Counted from the first letter of the stretch, positions 28,551 through 38,886 are shown. The stretch: 64,000 nucleotides of DNA from Rhodanobacteraceae bacterium (GCA_016790075.1 JAEUPP010000049.1:62001-126000), one strand, 5' to 3'. Notes: a model not told the origin generated them from the letters alone. Made by a program: numbers and translations.

Positions 28551-31500
28551 TCACAGCGGTGCCGTCTCACGCCGTTGTGCTTTGACAAAATCCAGGCAGC
28601 GTTCGGCCGAAAGTGGCAGTGACAACCAGTTCCCCTGGATCTCGTCGCAGCCCTGCTCGCGCAGGTATTCGACCTGCTCGCGTGTCTCGACACCTTCGGC
28701 GACGACGTTGAGGCCCAGAGAGTGGGCCATGGTGATGATGGTTGCAGTAATCGCCTCGTCGTCCGGATCGGTCGTGATGTCGCCGACGAACTCCTTGTCG
28801 ATCTTCAGCGTGTCGATAGGCAGGCGCTTGAGGTAGGACAGCGACGAATAGCCGGTGCCGAAGTCGTCGACAGCCAGCGACACGCCGATGGCTTTCAAGT
28901 CATTGAGCGTACGTACGGATTGCTCCGCATTGTTCATGATCGTGCTCTCGGTGAGTTCGAGTTCGATCTGATGTGGCGCGACTTCGTATTCGGCCAGGAT
29001 CTCGCGCAGGCGCCGCGGCAGCTCGCCGCGCAGCAGCTGCAGTACCGATACGTTGACCGCGACGACGAGGTCGCTGACGTCCTGTGAGCGCCAGCGCGCC
29101 AGGGTCGCGCAGGCGCGCCGCAGTACGAATTCGCCGATGTCGATGATCATGCCGGCTTCCTCCGCCAGCGGAATGAATACCGAAGGCGAGATCTCGCCCA
29201 AGTCTTCGCTGTGCCAGCGAAGCAGGGCTTCGGCGCCGACGATGCGTTCGCTGGCAAGGGCCAGCTTGGGCTGGAACACGAGGCGGAACTCGCCGCGTTC
29301 CATGGCCTTGCGCAGCGCACCGACCATGGTTGCGCGCAAGCGTGCCGCTGAATCCATTTCCAATGTGTACATTTTGTAGGTGTTGCGACCGCTCTCCTTG
29401 GCCTGGTACATGGCCGTATCGGCGTACTTGAGCAGATCGGTCGGTACCTGTGCATGGTCCGGATACAGGCTGATGCCGATAGATGGCGAAATGACGACTT
29501 CCTGGCCAGCGTCGAGTTCCAGCGGTTCTTCGAACGCCTGTAGCAGTTTCTGGGCAACCTGTTCCGCTTCGCTGCCGTCGTTCACGTCCTCGAGTACGAC
29601 GGTGAATTCGTCACCACCTAGCCGTGCGACGGTGTCGCTGCTGCGCACATGCGCGCGCAGGCGCGAGCCGGCTGCCTTGAGCATGCGGTCACCCGCCGCA
29701 TGGCCCATGGAATCGTTGACGTGCTTGAAACGGTCAAGATCAAGGAACAGCACCGAGACCCGGCGTCCGTTGCGGCGCGCGCGCATGATTGCGTGACCCA
29801 GGCGTTCGCCCAGCAGCGTGCGATTCGGCAGTCCGGTCAAAGTGTCGTAGTTTGCGAGATAACGGAGTTCCTGTTCGGCGCGCTTGCGGTCGGTAATATC
29901 GGCGACCACACCGACGAAATGGGTGCGGGTGCCGTGTGCATCGCGTACTTCGGCGAGTTCCAGCCAGCTAAGGAATTCTTCACCGTCCTTGCGCTGCTGC
30001 CATAACTCGCCGCGCCAATGCCCGGTGCGGCTCAGGCTATCGCGCACCTGCTCGTAGACCTCGGGCGCATGCTGTGGTGAGTTCAGAATGGCTGCGTTCA
30101 ACCCCAGAACTTCGTCCTCGCGATATCCGGTCATGCGCGTAAACGCGAGATTCACCGAAGTGAAGCGGTAGTCGAGGTCAGTCACCGTAACCGCTTCGGT
30201 CATGTTGCGTATCACTTCTGCGGCGATGCGGCGTTCGCGCTCGGCCAAGCGCGACGCGGTAACGTCGCGTGCGGTTCCGCAGATGCGCACGGGTTCGCCA
30301 TCGGCATCGCGTTCGACCACTTTGCCGCGCGACAGCACCCAGATCCATCCGCCCTGGCTGTGTGCGACACGGTGCTCAGACTCGAAATGATCGGTAATCC
30401 CGGCGATGTGATCCGCCAGCGCGCGATCCACGCGCGGTAGGTCTTCCGGATGCACGGCAAAATTGCGCCAGTCCTCGGCGCTGAGACTCTCTTCTGGTGT
30501 GCTGCCGAGCAACTGATCGGCGGCGAACCGGTAAAGGCGGCCTGCACGCAGGTCGTAGTCCCAGAAACTATCGCCTGAGCCCCAGAGTGCGAGTCGCAGG
30601 CGATCCTCGCGCATGCGCAGCTCGTTCTGGTGCCGTCGTTCCTCGGTACGCTTGGTGCGCCGCTCGTGCCAAACCGCGAACAACACCAGGCTTGCAAAGC
30701 TCATGTAGACGAGCTTCATCCAGGTCGAGGCATACCACGGCGGCACGATTTCGAACGCGAACGAGCTGCCTTGCGCGGTCTGCGGATCGCTCAGCGCGCT
30801 GCGCACGCGGAACACGTAGCGGCCTGGATCGAGGTTGGTATAGGTGACGTCATGGCGTGTGCCGCCGTCGATCCAGTCGTCGTCGAAACCGTCGAGCTTC
30901 CACGCGAAGCGGTTATTCTCCGGCGCGCTGAAATCCAGCGCGGCGAATTCAAAGCGCAGCAGGCGTTCAGCTTGTGGAATCACACGCTCGGGCTGGTCGT
31001 CAATAACCTGCTCGTGCCTGTTGCCGATCGTCATTGCGGTCAGCATCACGGGGGTATTGTCGCGCTGGTGCTCGATCTCCCGAGGGCGCACGATATTGAT
31101 GCCGTTGACGCCACCGAACAGTAGTTCGTCTGTCCCTAGCGCCAGCGCGGCCCCACCGTTGAATTCGTAGGCCTGCAGCCCGTCCTTGAGATGGAAGTTC
31201 TGCACCTTGCGTGTTTCGGGCTCGTAGCGCGAAAGGCCGCGATTGGTCGATAGCCACAATGCGCCCGACTGCTCTTCGAGCACGCCATATACGGTGTTGC
31301 TGGGTAGCCCTTCATGGGTTGAGAGCAGCGAGAAGCGCGCGCTGTTCTCGGTGAGTTCCTGCAGCTTCAGCAGGCCACCGTGTGTGCCCAGCCAGATCGT
31401 GCCGTCGCGGCTTTCGTAGATGTGGCGAACGATAATTCCCGGATGAGTCCCGGGCGTTGTCGCGGTGCTTGTCAGCTGGCGCAGGCGGCCCGTGGCGGGG

Positions 31501-33122
31501 TCAAGCAGGGCAAGGCCATCCAATGTGCCGATCCAGATCCGGTCATGCCGGTCCTCATGGAGAGCCAGTACCATGTTGCTGGGCAGGCTGTCCGGCGAGA
31601 CGTCGCCATGGCGCCAAGCCTGCAGCGGTTGCCCTGGGCGATAGCGCAGCAACCCCTGGGTGCGCGTGCCTATCCAGAGGCTGCCGTCGCTGCCGCGCAG
31701 GAGGCTGCGTACTTCCTGGTTGCCGTTTGAGTCCGTGCCGGTGATCGCTAACGGCGATAGCTCAAGGGCGGTGGCGCGTCCCTGGCGAATGTCGAGGTCA
31801 AACACGCCGTGGCTCGTCGCCAGCCAGATTCGCTGTGTGGCGCTGCGCACGATGTCGTAAACGCTGAACCCTCGCAGCGGTGCATGACTGCCGAGTGCAC
31901 GTTCAAAAGGCTCATTCCAGCTTTCGAAGCGATCATGCTCGCGGTCATAGCGCTTCAGGCCGTTGCCGTCGGTGCCCACCCACAGATAGCGGGAGTCCTC
32001 GGCCCACAGCTCGCATACCATGTTGCGGGTGATGCCGTTGCGGCTTGACTCCAGGTCGACAATCCAGGTCAGCGTTTGGCGGTCCGGTCGCGTTGTTGAT
32101 ACGCCACGCATCTCGCCGCCGACCCAGAGCAGCCCAGAACGGTCAATCATCAGGGTAGTGATGAGTTCTTCGGGCAGCGAGCCGGAAATGTCGCGCTGAT
32201 GGTGCAGCGGGCTGGCCGCACCACTGCGCGGGTCGAGACGCACGACACCGTCTCCGCGTATCGCTAGCCAGAGATGTCCGCTGCGGTCTTCCACCAGATC
32301 GTAGACGTTGGCCGGTGCGGCGTCCGCCGCTGGCCAGACAGGTTCGGAATGCTTTCCGTCGGGACTGACGCGGAGTAGCCCTTTCGGAGTCCCCACATAA
32401 AGTGTGCCGTCATGCGCGACATACGCGGACAAGGTGTTTTCCAGCCCCGGCGCCGCTACGCGGGTTACGCGAGTCGTGGCGCGGTCGATCTTGAGCAGAC
32501 CCTGGCTGGTCGGTGCGTATAACCCGCCATCGCCAGCCTCGACGAATCGCCGTTGTGGCCGGAACGGTAACGGGTCCTTGGGATCGAAGCGGAACAGCGA
32601 CGTGCGCGTACCGTTTTCCGCATCAACCAGATCGATGCCTTCGCGTGTGCCTACCCAGATCCGGCCCGGAGCGTCAACCTGAAGTGCGGCGATGCTGTTG
32701 CCGCGTTGCGTGGACGCGCGGCTGCCAAGCGGAATCGGCAACACTTCGCCGGTTCGCGGATCAAGCCTTGCAAGGCCTTTGGTGTTGGTTCCTGCCCAGA
32801 TACGGCCCTGGGGATCTTCTGCGATCGCGGTTACGAAGCTTTCCGGCAAGCTGTCGCTGTGTCCAGGCTTCTGCTCGAACACGCGGAACGTGTAGCCGTC
32901 ATAGCGGTGCAGCCCCCCCTGGGTTGCGATCCAGATAAATCCAGCCCGATCCTGCAGCAGTGCGCTGACCGTATTCTGCTGTAAGCCCTGCTCACTGCCG
33001 AGGTTGTTGAAATAGAAGCTGCGCTGGGCGGCGTGAGCGCCAATACACAGCAGCAACAGGCACGCCAGCAGGCAGAAGGTACTTGCGCGCCGTGCTCCTC
33101 TAAGGTTTCGCCAGAGTTCCAC
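28551..33122 (-). CDS. Propeller-sensor diguanylate cyclase/phosphodiesterase (PAS-GGDEF-EAL)
   Basis: 1523 residues from GTG 33122, chosen because GGAGG lies eight bases upstream and a signal peptide (STFCLLACLLLLCIGAHA) follows directly; the ATG at 33215 gives only unlikely leader sequence. The periplasmic part has at least eleven Reg_prop repeats of the IWxGTxxGLxRy kind, then a Y_Y_Y-like domain, a membrane helix near residue 804, two PAS domains (about 850-1090), GGDEF (1169-1173, intact) and EAL (E1298, with DDFGTGYSS and EGVET, intact). It can make and break c-di-GMP in response to a periplasmic ligand, perhaps a glycan. Upstream of zapB-like/zapA on the same strand, with a 221-base gap. 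Confidence 0.93.
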   Translation of the reverse strand: MELWRNLRGARRASTFCLLACLLLLCIGAHAAQRSFYFNNLGSEQGLQQNTVSALLQDRAGFIWIATQGGLHRYDGYTFRVFEQKPGHSDSLPESFVTAIAEDPQGRIWAGTNTKGLARLDPRTGEVLPIPLGSRASTQRGNSIAALQVDAPGRIWVGTREGIDLVDAENGTRTSLFRFDPKDPLPFRPQRRFVEAGDGGLYAPTSQGLLKIDRATTRVTRVAAPGLENTLSAYVAHDGTLYVGTPKGLLRVSPDGKHSEPVWPAADAAPANVYDLVEDRSGHLWLAIRGDGVVRLDPRSGAASPLHHQRDISGSLPEELITTLMIDRSGLLWVGGEMRGVSTTRPDRQTLTWIVDLESSRNGITRNMVCELWAEDSRYLWVGTDGNGLKRYDREHDRFESWNEPFERALGSHAPLRGFSVYDIVRSATQRIWLATSHGVFDLDIRQGRATALELSPLAITGTDSNGNQEVRSLLRGSDGSLWIGTRTQGLLRYRPGQPLQAWRHGDVSPDSLPSNMVLALHEDRHDRIWIGTLDGLALLDPATGRLRQLTSTATTPGTHPGIIVRHIYESRDGTIWLGTHGGLLKLQELTENSARFSLLSTHEGLPSNTVYGVLEEQSGALWLSTNRGLSRYEPETRKVQNFHLKDGLQAYEFNGGAALALGTDELLFGGVNGINIVRPREIEHQRDNTPVMLTAMTIGNRHEQVIDDQPERVIPQAERLLRFEFAALDFSAPENNRFAWKLDGFDDDWIDGGTRHDVTYTNLDPGRYVFRVRSALSDPQTAQGSSFAFEIVPPWYASTWMKLVYMSFASLVLFAVWHERRTKRTEERRHQNELRMREDRLRLALWGSGDSFWDYDLRAGRLYRFAADQLLGSTPEESLSAEDWRNFAVHPEDLPRVDRALADHIAGITDHFESEHRVAHSQGGWIWVLSRGKVVERDADGEPVRICGTARDVTASRLAERERRIAAEVIRNMTEAVTVTDLDYRFTSVNLAFTRMTGYREDEVLGLNAAILNSPQHAPEVYEQVRDSLSRTGHWRGELWQQRKDGEEFLSWLELAEVRDAHGTRTHFVGVVADITDRKRAEQELRYLANYDTLTGLPNRTLLGERLGHAIMRARRNGRRVSVLFLDLDRFKHVNDSMGHAAGDRMLKAAGSRLRAHVRSSDTVARLGGDEFTVVLEDVNDGSEAEQVAQKLLQAFEEPLELDAGQEVVISPSIGISLYPDHAQVPTDLLKYADTAMYQAKESGRNTYKMYTLEMDSAARLRATMVGALRKAMERGEFRLVFQPKLALASERIVGAEALLRWHSEDLGEISPSVFIPLAEEAGMIIDIGEFVLRRACATLARWRSQDVSDLVVAVNVSVLQLLRGELPRRLREILAEYEVAPHQIELELTESTIMNNAEQSVRTLNDLKAIGVSLAVDDFGTGYSSLSYLKRLPIDTLKIDKEFVGDITTDPDDEAITATIITMAHSLGLNVVAEGVETREQVEYLREQGCDEIQGNWLSLPLSAERCLDFVKAQRRETAPL

Positions 33123-33440
33123 GCAGCGCGCCTCCCCCGTGACAGCCGCCGGGCCAGTGTAGGCGCAAGCCACAGCCGTAACTAGATGCACCGTTTCGCT
33201 GGTCGGTGACTCCAACCTGGCTCTGTCCCGGGTAGTTTTCCGTTGCTGAACGTTAGGCCGGCGCTTTGCGACGCAGTACGTTCCCGGTGGCGCCTGGCCG
33301 GGGTCTCGGGCCCAGGTCTCGCCCGGTGTGGTCCGGGATTGTGCGCCACGGTTGTTTACTTGCTCTGAGCGTTGAGCGGAGAGATAGTCATCGGACTCAG
33401 ATTTTGCTCGTTTATGACGTCTCGCAGGGGGAGATCAGTC
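33123..33440. other. Intergenic region between divergent genes
   Basis: About 320 bases holding the promoters of the leftward signalling gene and the rightward gene at 33441. I looked for a c-di-GMP riboswitch next to the GGDEF-EAL gene and did not find a convincing one. The right end contains GGGGGAG, the ribosome binding site of the next gene. Confidence 0.45.
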
Positions 33441-34289
33441 ATGGCAGCCAGTCCGGCAGGACTTGATATTGGCGATAGGGCAGAGGTCGCGTTTCCAGGC
33501 GTTTCTGCCACTTTTTTTTCGAGCTGGCGTATCCGTTGGTTCTGGCGTTGGCAGGCATGGCGTCTGCGCAAGGTCTGCGGCCACGAAACGAGCCACGGTG
33601 TCGTGCTTTACGACAGTGTGCATGCGCTTGATCAGCTCGGCTATTTCGATGAATTCTGCGAGCTTCATCTGCAGCTCATGCGCGAGTCGGGGGCGCTGGG
33701 TGCGGATGGGCCAGCCGGATTCTCGCAGCGCCTGCGGCGCGAGCTCCACGGCGATTGTGTGATGGCGCTGCTTGGCGCACCCGACGGCCGTCCGGCCGGT
33801 TACGCCTGGGCGCGCAGCGGATCGCTGTCGCAGGCCCTGCAGCATTATCAGCAGGTTCGTGCGCTAAGCCATCTGAGCGGTGACGACTGGGCCGTCTTTG
33901 AACGCCGCGCACGCGCGGGCAGCGCCCGCGTACTTGCGATATACGGCATAGGCCTTTCGCCGCGTTACCGCAAAGGGTTTGCGCCGCTCAAGCAGTTGCT
34001 CAAGCCGCTGTTTGAGCTCGGTCTGCGGCAGGGCGGCGCGTGCGCCATCTGGTGGGCGCCACGTGCAAGCGCCTTGCATGCCCTGTCGTTGGGCCTGGGG
34101 GCCAGAACGTTACTGGAAACGCCACGTGTGGTGGGACTCATGCTGCCGGACATACGGCCGCTGGCACGGGTTTTTTCCGCGCTGCCGGCCAGCGCCATCG
34201 CTGCGTTGATTGCGCGTGTGGCACCGCCGAGGCCGTTGTTGCGCCCGCGCGCAGCGCCCCGGCAGGGGAGCCGCCAGGCGGCCGCCTAG
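33441..34289 (+). CDS. Hypothetical protein, possible acyltransferase-like fold
   Basis: 282 residues from ATG 33441, set by GGAG seven bases upstream; an earlier in-frame start at 33372 is less likely. No signal peptide. The C-terminal half (ARVLAIYGIGLSPRYRKGFAPLKQLLKPLFELGLRQGGACAIWW) recalls a GNAT acetyl-CoA loop followed by a helix, and the pattern D-VMALLGAPDGRPAGYAW upstream fits a GNAT strand pair, but the resemblance is weak. The C-terminus is Arg/Pro/Ala-rich. It stands alone before tkt and is followed 30 bases later by a hairpin. Not recognised; function unknown. Confidence 0.65.
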   Translation: MAASPAGLDIGDRAEVAFPGVSATFFSSWRIRWFWRWQAWRLRKVCGHETSHGVVLYDSVHALDQLGYFDEFCELHLQLMRESGALGADGPAGFSQRLRRELHGDCVMALLGAPDGRPAGYAWARSGSLSQALQHYQQVRALSHLSGDDWAVFERRARAGSARVLAIYGIGLSPRYRKGFAPLKQLLKPLFELGLRQGGACAIWWAPRASALHALSLGLGARTLLETPRVVGLMLPDIRPLARVFSALPASAIAALIARVAPPRPLLRPRAAPRQGSRQAAA

Positions 34290-34319
34290 CGCGCAGTAGA
34301 TCGGGCCCGGGCAGCAGGA

Positions 34320-34343
34320 AATGTCGCCACCCTTGGCGACATT
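34320..34343 (+). terminator. Hairpin between the hypothetical gene and tkt
   Basis: AATGTCGCC (34320-34328) and GGCGACATT (34335-34343) form a perfect 9-base stem with loop ACCCTT. There is no T run, so it may be a Rho-assisted terminator for the upstream gene or a regulatory element in the tkt leader. Confidence 0.4.
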
Positions 34344-34445
34344 CCGCGGCGCTTGGGTGACAATACCGCCCTTTGTGCCAGCCCCGCCCTGCCACGGGCG
34401 TGATACGGGCTGCCGCCACCGTTTTCTTTTCGCCGGGTCTGCCCA

Positions 34446-36443
34446 ATGTCCAGTCGTCTTGAACTTGCCAACGCCATCCGCGCGCTGTCCATGGATGCGG
34501 TCGAAGCTGCCAAATCCGGTCATCCGGGCATGCCCATGGGCATGGCCGATATCGCCGAGGTGCTTTGGAACGATTTCCTGAGCCACAACCCCAAGAACCC
34601 GCAGTGGTTCAACCGTGATCGCTTCGTCCTGTCGAATGGTCACGGCTCGATGCTGCTGTATTCCCTGCTGCATCTGACGGGCTACGATCTGCCGATCAGC
34701 GAGCTCAAGAATTTCCGCCAGTTGCATTCGCGGACGGCGGGCCATCCTGAACGCCACGAGACACCCGGCGTAGAGACCACCACCGGACCACTGGGGCAGG
34801 GACTTGCCAATGCGGTCGGCATGGCGCTCGCGGAAAAGGTGCTGGCGGCCCGCTTTAACCGCGTCGATTTTCCGGTCGTCGACCACTACACCTATGTGTT
34901 TCTCGGCGACGGCTGCCTGATGGAAGGCATCTCGCACGAGGCCTGCTCGTTGGCCGGCACGCTCAAGCTCGGCAAACTCGTTGCACTGTACGATGACAAC
35001 AACATCTCCATCGACGGCAAGGTCGGCGGCTGGTTCACCGACGATACGGCCAAACGTTTTGAAGCCTATGGCTGGGAAGTCATACGCGATGTGGACGGAC
35101 ATAACCCTGAAGCGATCAAGGCGGCGATCGTCTCGGCCGGTGTCGATGCCGACAAGCCGACCCTGATTTGCTGCAAGACCATCATTGGCTACGGTGCGCC
35201 GAACAAGCAGAACACCGAAGGTGCACATGGCGCGCCGCTGGGCAAGGATGAAATCGCGCTTGCGCGTGAGAAGCTGGGCTGGAGCCACGCGCCCTTCGTG
35301 GTTCCCGATCATGTATACGACGCCTGGAACGCCGAAGCCAGGGGCGCCGAGCGCGAGACGCGCTGGAATGCGCTGTTTGCGCGCTATCGCAACGTGCACC
35401 CAGACCTTGCTGCCGAGTTCGAGCGCCGCGTCAACGGCGAACTGCCGGGCGGCTGGGCTGCGCACGCGGATGCCTACATTGCAAAGCTGCAGGCCGAAGG
35501 TCCGGTCGTCGCCTCGCGCAAGGCCTCGCAGATGGCGCTTGACGCCTTTGCGCCGAAGCTGCCGGAATTGATCGGCGGTTCTGCGGACCTGGCGCATTCC
35601 AATCTTACTTTGTGGAAAGGTTCCAAAGACGTCAATTCCGGCGACGCCAGCGCGAACTACATCTATTTCGGCGTGCGTGAATTCGGCATGACCGCGATCG
35701 CCAATGGCATGGCCCTGCACGGCGGTTTCATTCCGTACGATGCGACTTTCCTGGTGTTCTCCGACTACGCGCGCAATGCCGTGCGCATGTCGGCGCTTAT
35801 TCCGGCCCATGCGATTCACGTCTACACGCACGACTCTATCGGCCTGGGAGAGGACGGCCCTACGCATCAACCGATCGAGCATCTGGCCAGCCTGCGCTAC
35901 ATCCCGAACAATCGCGTCTGGCGTCCCTGCGACGCCGTCGAGTCTGCGGTCAGCTGGAAGGCCGCGATAGAGCGCAAGAGTGGTCCTTCCTGTCTGGTGT
36001 TCTCGCGCCAGAACCTGCAGCACCAGCTACGAACGAACGAGCAGGTCGCCGACATTGCCCGCGGCGGTTACGTGCTCAGCGACCCGAACGATGCGAAATT
36101 CCAGGCTGTTCTGATCGCCACCGGTTCGGAGGTCGGCCTTGCCATGGATGCCATGCGTACGCTGGAGCAGCAGGGCGTGCGCGTACGCGTCGTGTCGATG
36201 CCGTGTACCGAACAGTTCGATGCGCAGCCAGCCGAGTATCGCGAGGCCGTGCTGCCGTCGTGGTGTCGTGCACGCGTCGCGATCGAGGCCGCGCATCCGG
36301 ATTTCTGGCGCAAATACGTCGGCTTCGATGGCGACGTGATCGGCATCGCGAGCTTCGGCGCGTCGGCACCGGCCGACAAGCTGTACGCCCATTTCGGCTT
36401 TACGGTCGAGCGCATCGTCGAGGCGGTGAAGGCGCGGATCTGA
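34446..36443 (+). CDS. tkt: Transketolase
   Basis: 665 residues. Thiamine diphosphate motif [25 protein letters not shown]...DDNNISIDG near residue 155, N-terminal [13 protein letters not shown], central [18 protein letters not shown] and the C-terminal [17 protein letters not shown] region, all typical of TktA. It moves two-carbon units in the pentose phosphate pathway. The next gene, fpr, starts one base after its stop, so both are likely cotranscribed; this links NADPH-producing metabolism to an NADPH-using reductase. Length matches E. coli (663). Confidence 0.96.
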   Translation: MSSRLELANAIRALSMDAVEAAKSGHPGMPMGMADIAEVLWNDFLSHNPKNPQWFNRDRFVLSNGHGSMLLYSLLHLTGYDLPISELKNFRQLHSRTAGHPERHETPGVETTTGPLGQGLANAVGMALAEKVLAARFNRVDFPVVDHYTYVFLGDGCLMEGISHEACSLAGTLKLGKLVALYDDNNISIDGKVGGWFTDDTAKRFEAYGWEVIRDVDGHNPEAIKAAIVSAGVDADKPTLICCKTIIGYGAPNKQNTEGAHGAPLGKDEIALAREKLGWSHAPFVVPDHVYDAWNAEARGAERETRWNALFARYRNVHPDLAAEFERRVNGELPGGWAAHADAYIAKLQAEGPVVASRKASQMALDAFAPKLPELIGGSADLAHSNLTLWKGSKDVNSGDASANYIYFGVREFGMTAIANGMALHGGFIPYDATFLVFSDYARNAVRMSALIPAHAIHVYTHDSIGLGEDGPTHQPIEHLASLRYIPNNRVWRPCDAVESAVSWKAAIERKSGPSCLVFSRQNLQHQLRTNEQVADIARGGYVLSDPNDAKFQAVLIATGSEVGLAMDAMRTLEQQGVRVRVVSMPCTEQFDAQPAEYREAVLPSWCRARVAIEAAHPDFWRKYVGFDGDVIGIASFGASAPADKLYAHFGFTVERIVEAVKARI

Positions 36444-36444
36444 G

Positions 36445-37221
36445 ATGGCGGCATTTGAAACGGAACACGTGCTGGATGTGCGGCACTGGAACGAGCACTT
36501 GTTCAGCTTTACCTGCACGCGGGATGCCGGGCTGCGCTTTGAGAACGGCCAGTTCCTGATGATAGGTCTGCCGGTCGATGGCCGGCCGCTGGTCCGCGCC
36601 TACAGCGTGGCAAGCGCGAACTACGAGGAGCATCTGGAGTTCTTCAGCATCAAGGTGCCCAACGGTCCGCTGACCTCGCGTCTGCAGCACCTCAGGCAGG
36701 GTGACGAGATCCTGATCAGCCGCAAGCCTACGGGCACGCTGCTGCTGCATGATCTCAAGCCTGCAAAGCACTTGTATCTGCTGTCGACGGGAACGGGTCT
36801 GGCGCCGTTCCTGTCGCTGATCCGCGATCCGGAAACTTATGAGCGCTTCGACAAGGTTGTGCTGACACATGGCGTGCGGCATGTGAACGACCTCGCCTAT
36901 CGCGACTACATAGAGCGTGAGCTGACGCAGCACGAATACCTTGGCGAGATGGTGCGCGAAAAGCTGATCTACTACCCGGCTGTGACGCGCGAGCCCTTCC
37001 ACAACCAGGGCCGTCTCGACGCCCTGCTGGCCAGCGGCAAACTTGGCGCCGATATCGGCCTGCCGCCGCTGGACCCGGCCAACGACCGTGCAATGATCTG
37101 CGGCAGCCCGGCCATGCTCGGTTCGCTGTCGGAATTGCTCGACCGTCGCGGTTTCGTCGTGTCACCGCGTATAGGCACGCCGGGCGACTATGTGATTGAG
37201 CGCGCGTTCGTCGAAAAGTAA
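36445..37221 (+). CDS. fpr: Ferredoxin/flavodoxin--NADP reductase
   Basis: 258 residues. FAD domain with RAYSVASANYEEHLEFFSIKV (RxYSxA, isoalloxazine binding), GPLTSRLQHL, and NADP domain with LLSTGTGLAPFLSLIRD and MICGSPAM, ending in a C-terminal extension like bacterial Fpr. It passes electrons between NADPH and ferredoxin or flavodoxin, often in oxidative-stress repair. It begins one base after the tkt stop. No SoxS-type site could be recognised. Confidence 0.94.
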   Translation: MAAFETEHVLDVRHWNEHLFSFTCTRDAGLRFENGQFLMIGLPVDGRPLVRAYSVASANYEEHLEFFSIKVPNGPLTSRLQHLRQGDEILISRKPTGTLLLHDLKPAKHLYLLSTGTGLAPFLSLIRDPETYERFDKVVLTHGVRHVNDLAYRDYIERELTQHEYLGEMVREKLIYYPAVTREPFHNQGRLDALLASGKLGADIGLPPLDPANDRAMICGSPAMLGSLSELLDRRGFVVSPRIGTPGDYVIERAFVEK

Positions 37222-37364
37222 ACACGCGTAGCGTCAGGCGGTGGATCGCAATGCGCGCAAGCGGCAGGGCAAAGGACATGATTCCGACTGGCGGTGTGGC
37301 GGGCGGGTGCGCGCCGGCAGCGACTTTCGCTTAGGCTTGGCGGGTCTTCAACGTTGGAATCGCC

Positions 37365-38213
37365 ATGCGTACGCTCGCTTTTTCTCTGATTGCCGCCGCC
37401 GCGCTAACGGCGGCTGCGCCCGTTGTTGCAAACGAAGTTTCTGTCGATCCCTCGTTCCTGGATGGCTTCGAGAGTCCTGCCGGAAACGTCTTCCGCCTGG
37501 GGATGCTGGCGTTGCGCGACCCGCACGTGTTCGTGCCGGTGTCGATTGGTCCGATCACACTCTGCAGCGACGTGACTGACACCGCGAGCGTAGGGCTTAA
37601 CGCGCAGATCGCCGCAAGCCTCGCCGCTGATGCCGATAGCAATGGGCGCTACGATTCAAGCCCGTTGCTTGTGTTTGACGTACTGCGCGGTGACGGGGCG
37701 CGCGCCCATGTGGCTAGCCGTGACGGGGATTGCGGTGTCGCAACGCCTTTGCAGTGCACACCGGGTACGCTGGCTGCGACCCGGCGCAACTACCAGGCTT
37801 TCACGTTGACTGGCAGCGATCGTTGCATTGAGCCGTTGCCGGGAACGACCAGCACCTGGTCCGGCGGTGTACCGGTGCCCCTGCCTGGTGGCCTCTGTTA
37901 TGCAACGACCCTGGCCGATCTTGTGTTGAGCACCGGTACGTTTGCGGTACCGCTATTCGACACGAAGTTCGGGGCGCCGCTGCCCGCGACCAGCGGTTCG
38001 ACCGGGGGTGGTCTGATGCGTGGCTTCCTGCGTGCGAGTGATGCCGCCGCCATCAGCGTGCCGGTGAATGGCACGCCGCGGCCCCTGGCGTCGCTGCTGC
38101 CGGGTGGTGCCGGAAGTTGCCAGGCCAACGTGCCGGGCGGCGTTGATACCTGGAATGGCGAGACAGGCTGGTGGCTCTACTTCGAGTACCGGCAGGATGC
38201 GGCGGCGCTGTGA
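37365..38213 (+). CDS. Hypothetical secreted protein
   Basis: 282 residues. A signal peptide (MRTLAFSLIAAAALTAAAPVVA-NE) leads to a mature protein with no domain I recognise and five or six cysteines that may form disulfides (LCSDV, GDCG, LQCTPG, RCIEP, LCYAT, GSCQ). Just after cleavage is the stretch SFLDGFESP, which resembles C-terminal tails of other secreted proteins in this order. It converges with gph; the two stop codons are one base apart. Function unknown. Confidence 0.72.
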   Translation: MRTLAFSLIAAAALTAAAPVVANEVSVDPSFLDGFESPAGNVFRLGMLALRDPHVFVPVSIGPITLCSDVTDTASVGLNAQIAASLAADADSNGRYDSSPLLVFDVLRGDGARAHVASRDGDCGVATPLQCTPGTLAATRRNYQAFTLTGSDRCIEPLPGTTSTWSGGVPVPLPGGLCYATTLADLVLSTGTFAVPLFDTKFGAPLPATSGSTGGGLMRGFLRASDAAAISVPVNGTPRPLASLLPGGAGSCQANVPGGVDTWNGETGWWLYFEYRQDAAAL

Positions 38214-38214
38214 T

Positions 38215-38886
38215 TCAGCATGCCGCCGCCTGGGCGGCGCAGCGCGTCGCTTGCAGCAGGGTCGCCAGTTCCCGCGGCGTTGTCGCGATCGCATCGGCAC
38301 CTGCCCGCGCGAGTTCCTCGTAGCTGCCGAAGCCCCAGGTTACCCCGATGCCGCGCACGCCGTTGCTGCGTGCTCCCTCGATATCGAAATGGCGATCGCC
38401 GATCATGACGGCCTGTTGCGCAGTTGCACTGAAATCCACGAGGGCTCGCCCGATCATTTGCGCCTTCTCGGAGTGCTGGCCGTCGCCGCCTGGGCCGTAG
38501 ACGGCGCGAAAATGCTGTCCGAACGGCAAGTGATCGACGATGCGCCTGGCCTGGGTCAGCATCTTGGTCGTAACGATTGCGAGTGTGTTCCCGTCGGCGG
38601 CGAGCGACTCGACCAGCTCGGCGATGCCTGCATAGACCTCGTGCTCACGCCAGCCCTGCGAGTCGAAACGTTCACGGTAATACGCGACGGCTTGCTCAAT
38701 GCGCGCCGGGTCGTTGCCGATGATCGTGGGAAAGCTCTGCCGCAATGGCGGGCCTATCCAGCGGCGCAGTTCCTCCAGCGGCGGTGCTGCATGGCCGAGC
38801 CGGTCGAACGCGTGCCGTAGCGAGCCGACAATGCCGGCTTCGGAATGAATCAGGGTGCCATCGAGATCAAACAGGACGAGCTGCAT
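38215..38886 (-). CDS. gph: HAD-superfamily phosphoglycolate phosphatase-like hydrolase
   Basis: 223 residues starting at ATG 38886 (MQLVLFDLDGTLIHSE). HAD motif I is DLDGT with the nucleophile Asp8, motif II VTTK, motif III around K in SEKAQMIGRALVD, and motif IV MIGDRHFDIEGA. The small alpha-helical cap makes it Gph- or PgmB-like: removal of phosphate from 2-phosphoglycolate or a similar metabolite. The frame is open far upstream, but no credible earlier start is seen. It may instead act on another small phosphoester. Confidence 0.82.
   Translation of the reverse strand: MQLVLFDLDGTLIHSEAGIVGSLRHAFDRLGHAAPPLEELRRWIGPPLRQSFPTIIGNDPARIEQAVAYYRERFDSQGWREHEVYAGIAELVESLAADGNTLAIVTTKMLTQARRIVDHLPFGQHFRAVYGPGGDGQHSEKAQMIGRALVDFSATAQQAVMIGDRHFDIEGARSNGVRGIGVTWGFGSYEELARAGADAIATTPRELATLLQATRCAAQAAAC

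Noticed and set aside
33123-33215. Upstream ATG start for the GGDEF-EAL protein
   Set aside because: It would place 31 unlikely residues before the signal peptide; GGAGG before GTG 33122 is a better start.
33123-33440. c-di-GMP riboswitch next to the GGDEF-EAL gene
   Set aside because: No GEMM-like core or paired stems found on either strand.
34110-36023. 637-residue open frame antisense to transketolase
   Set aside because: It mirrors the codon structure of tkt, has no ribosome site and no recognisable motif. Long antisense frames are common opposite GC-rich, codon-biased genes.
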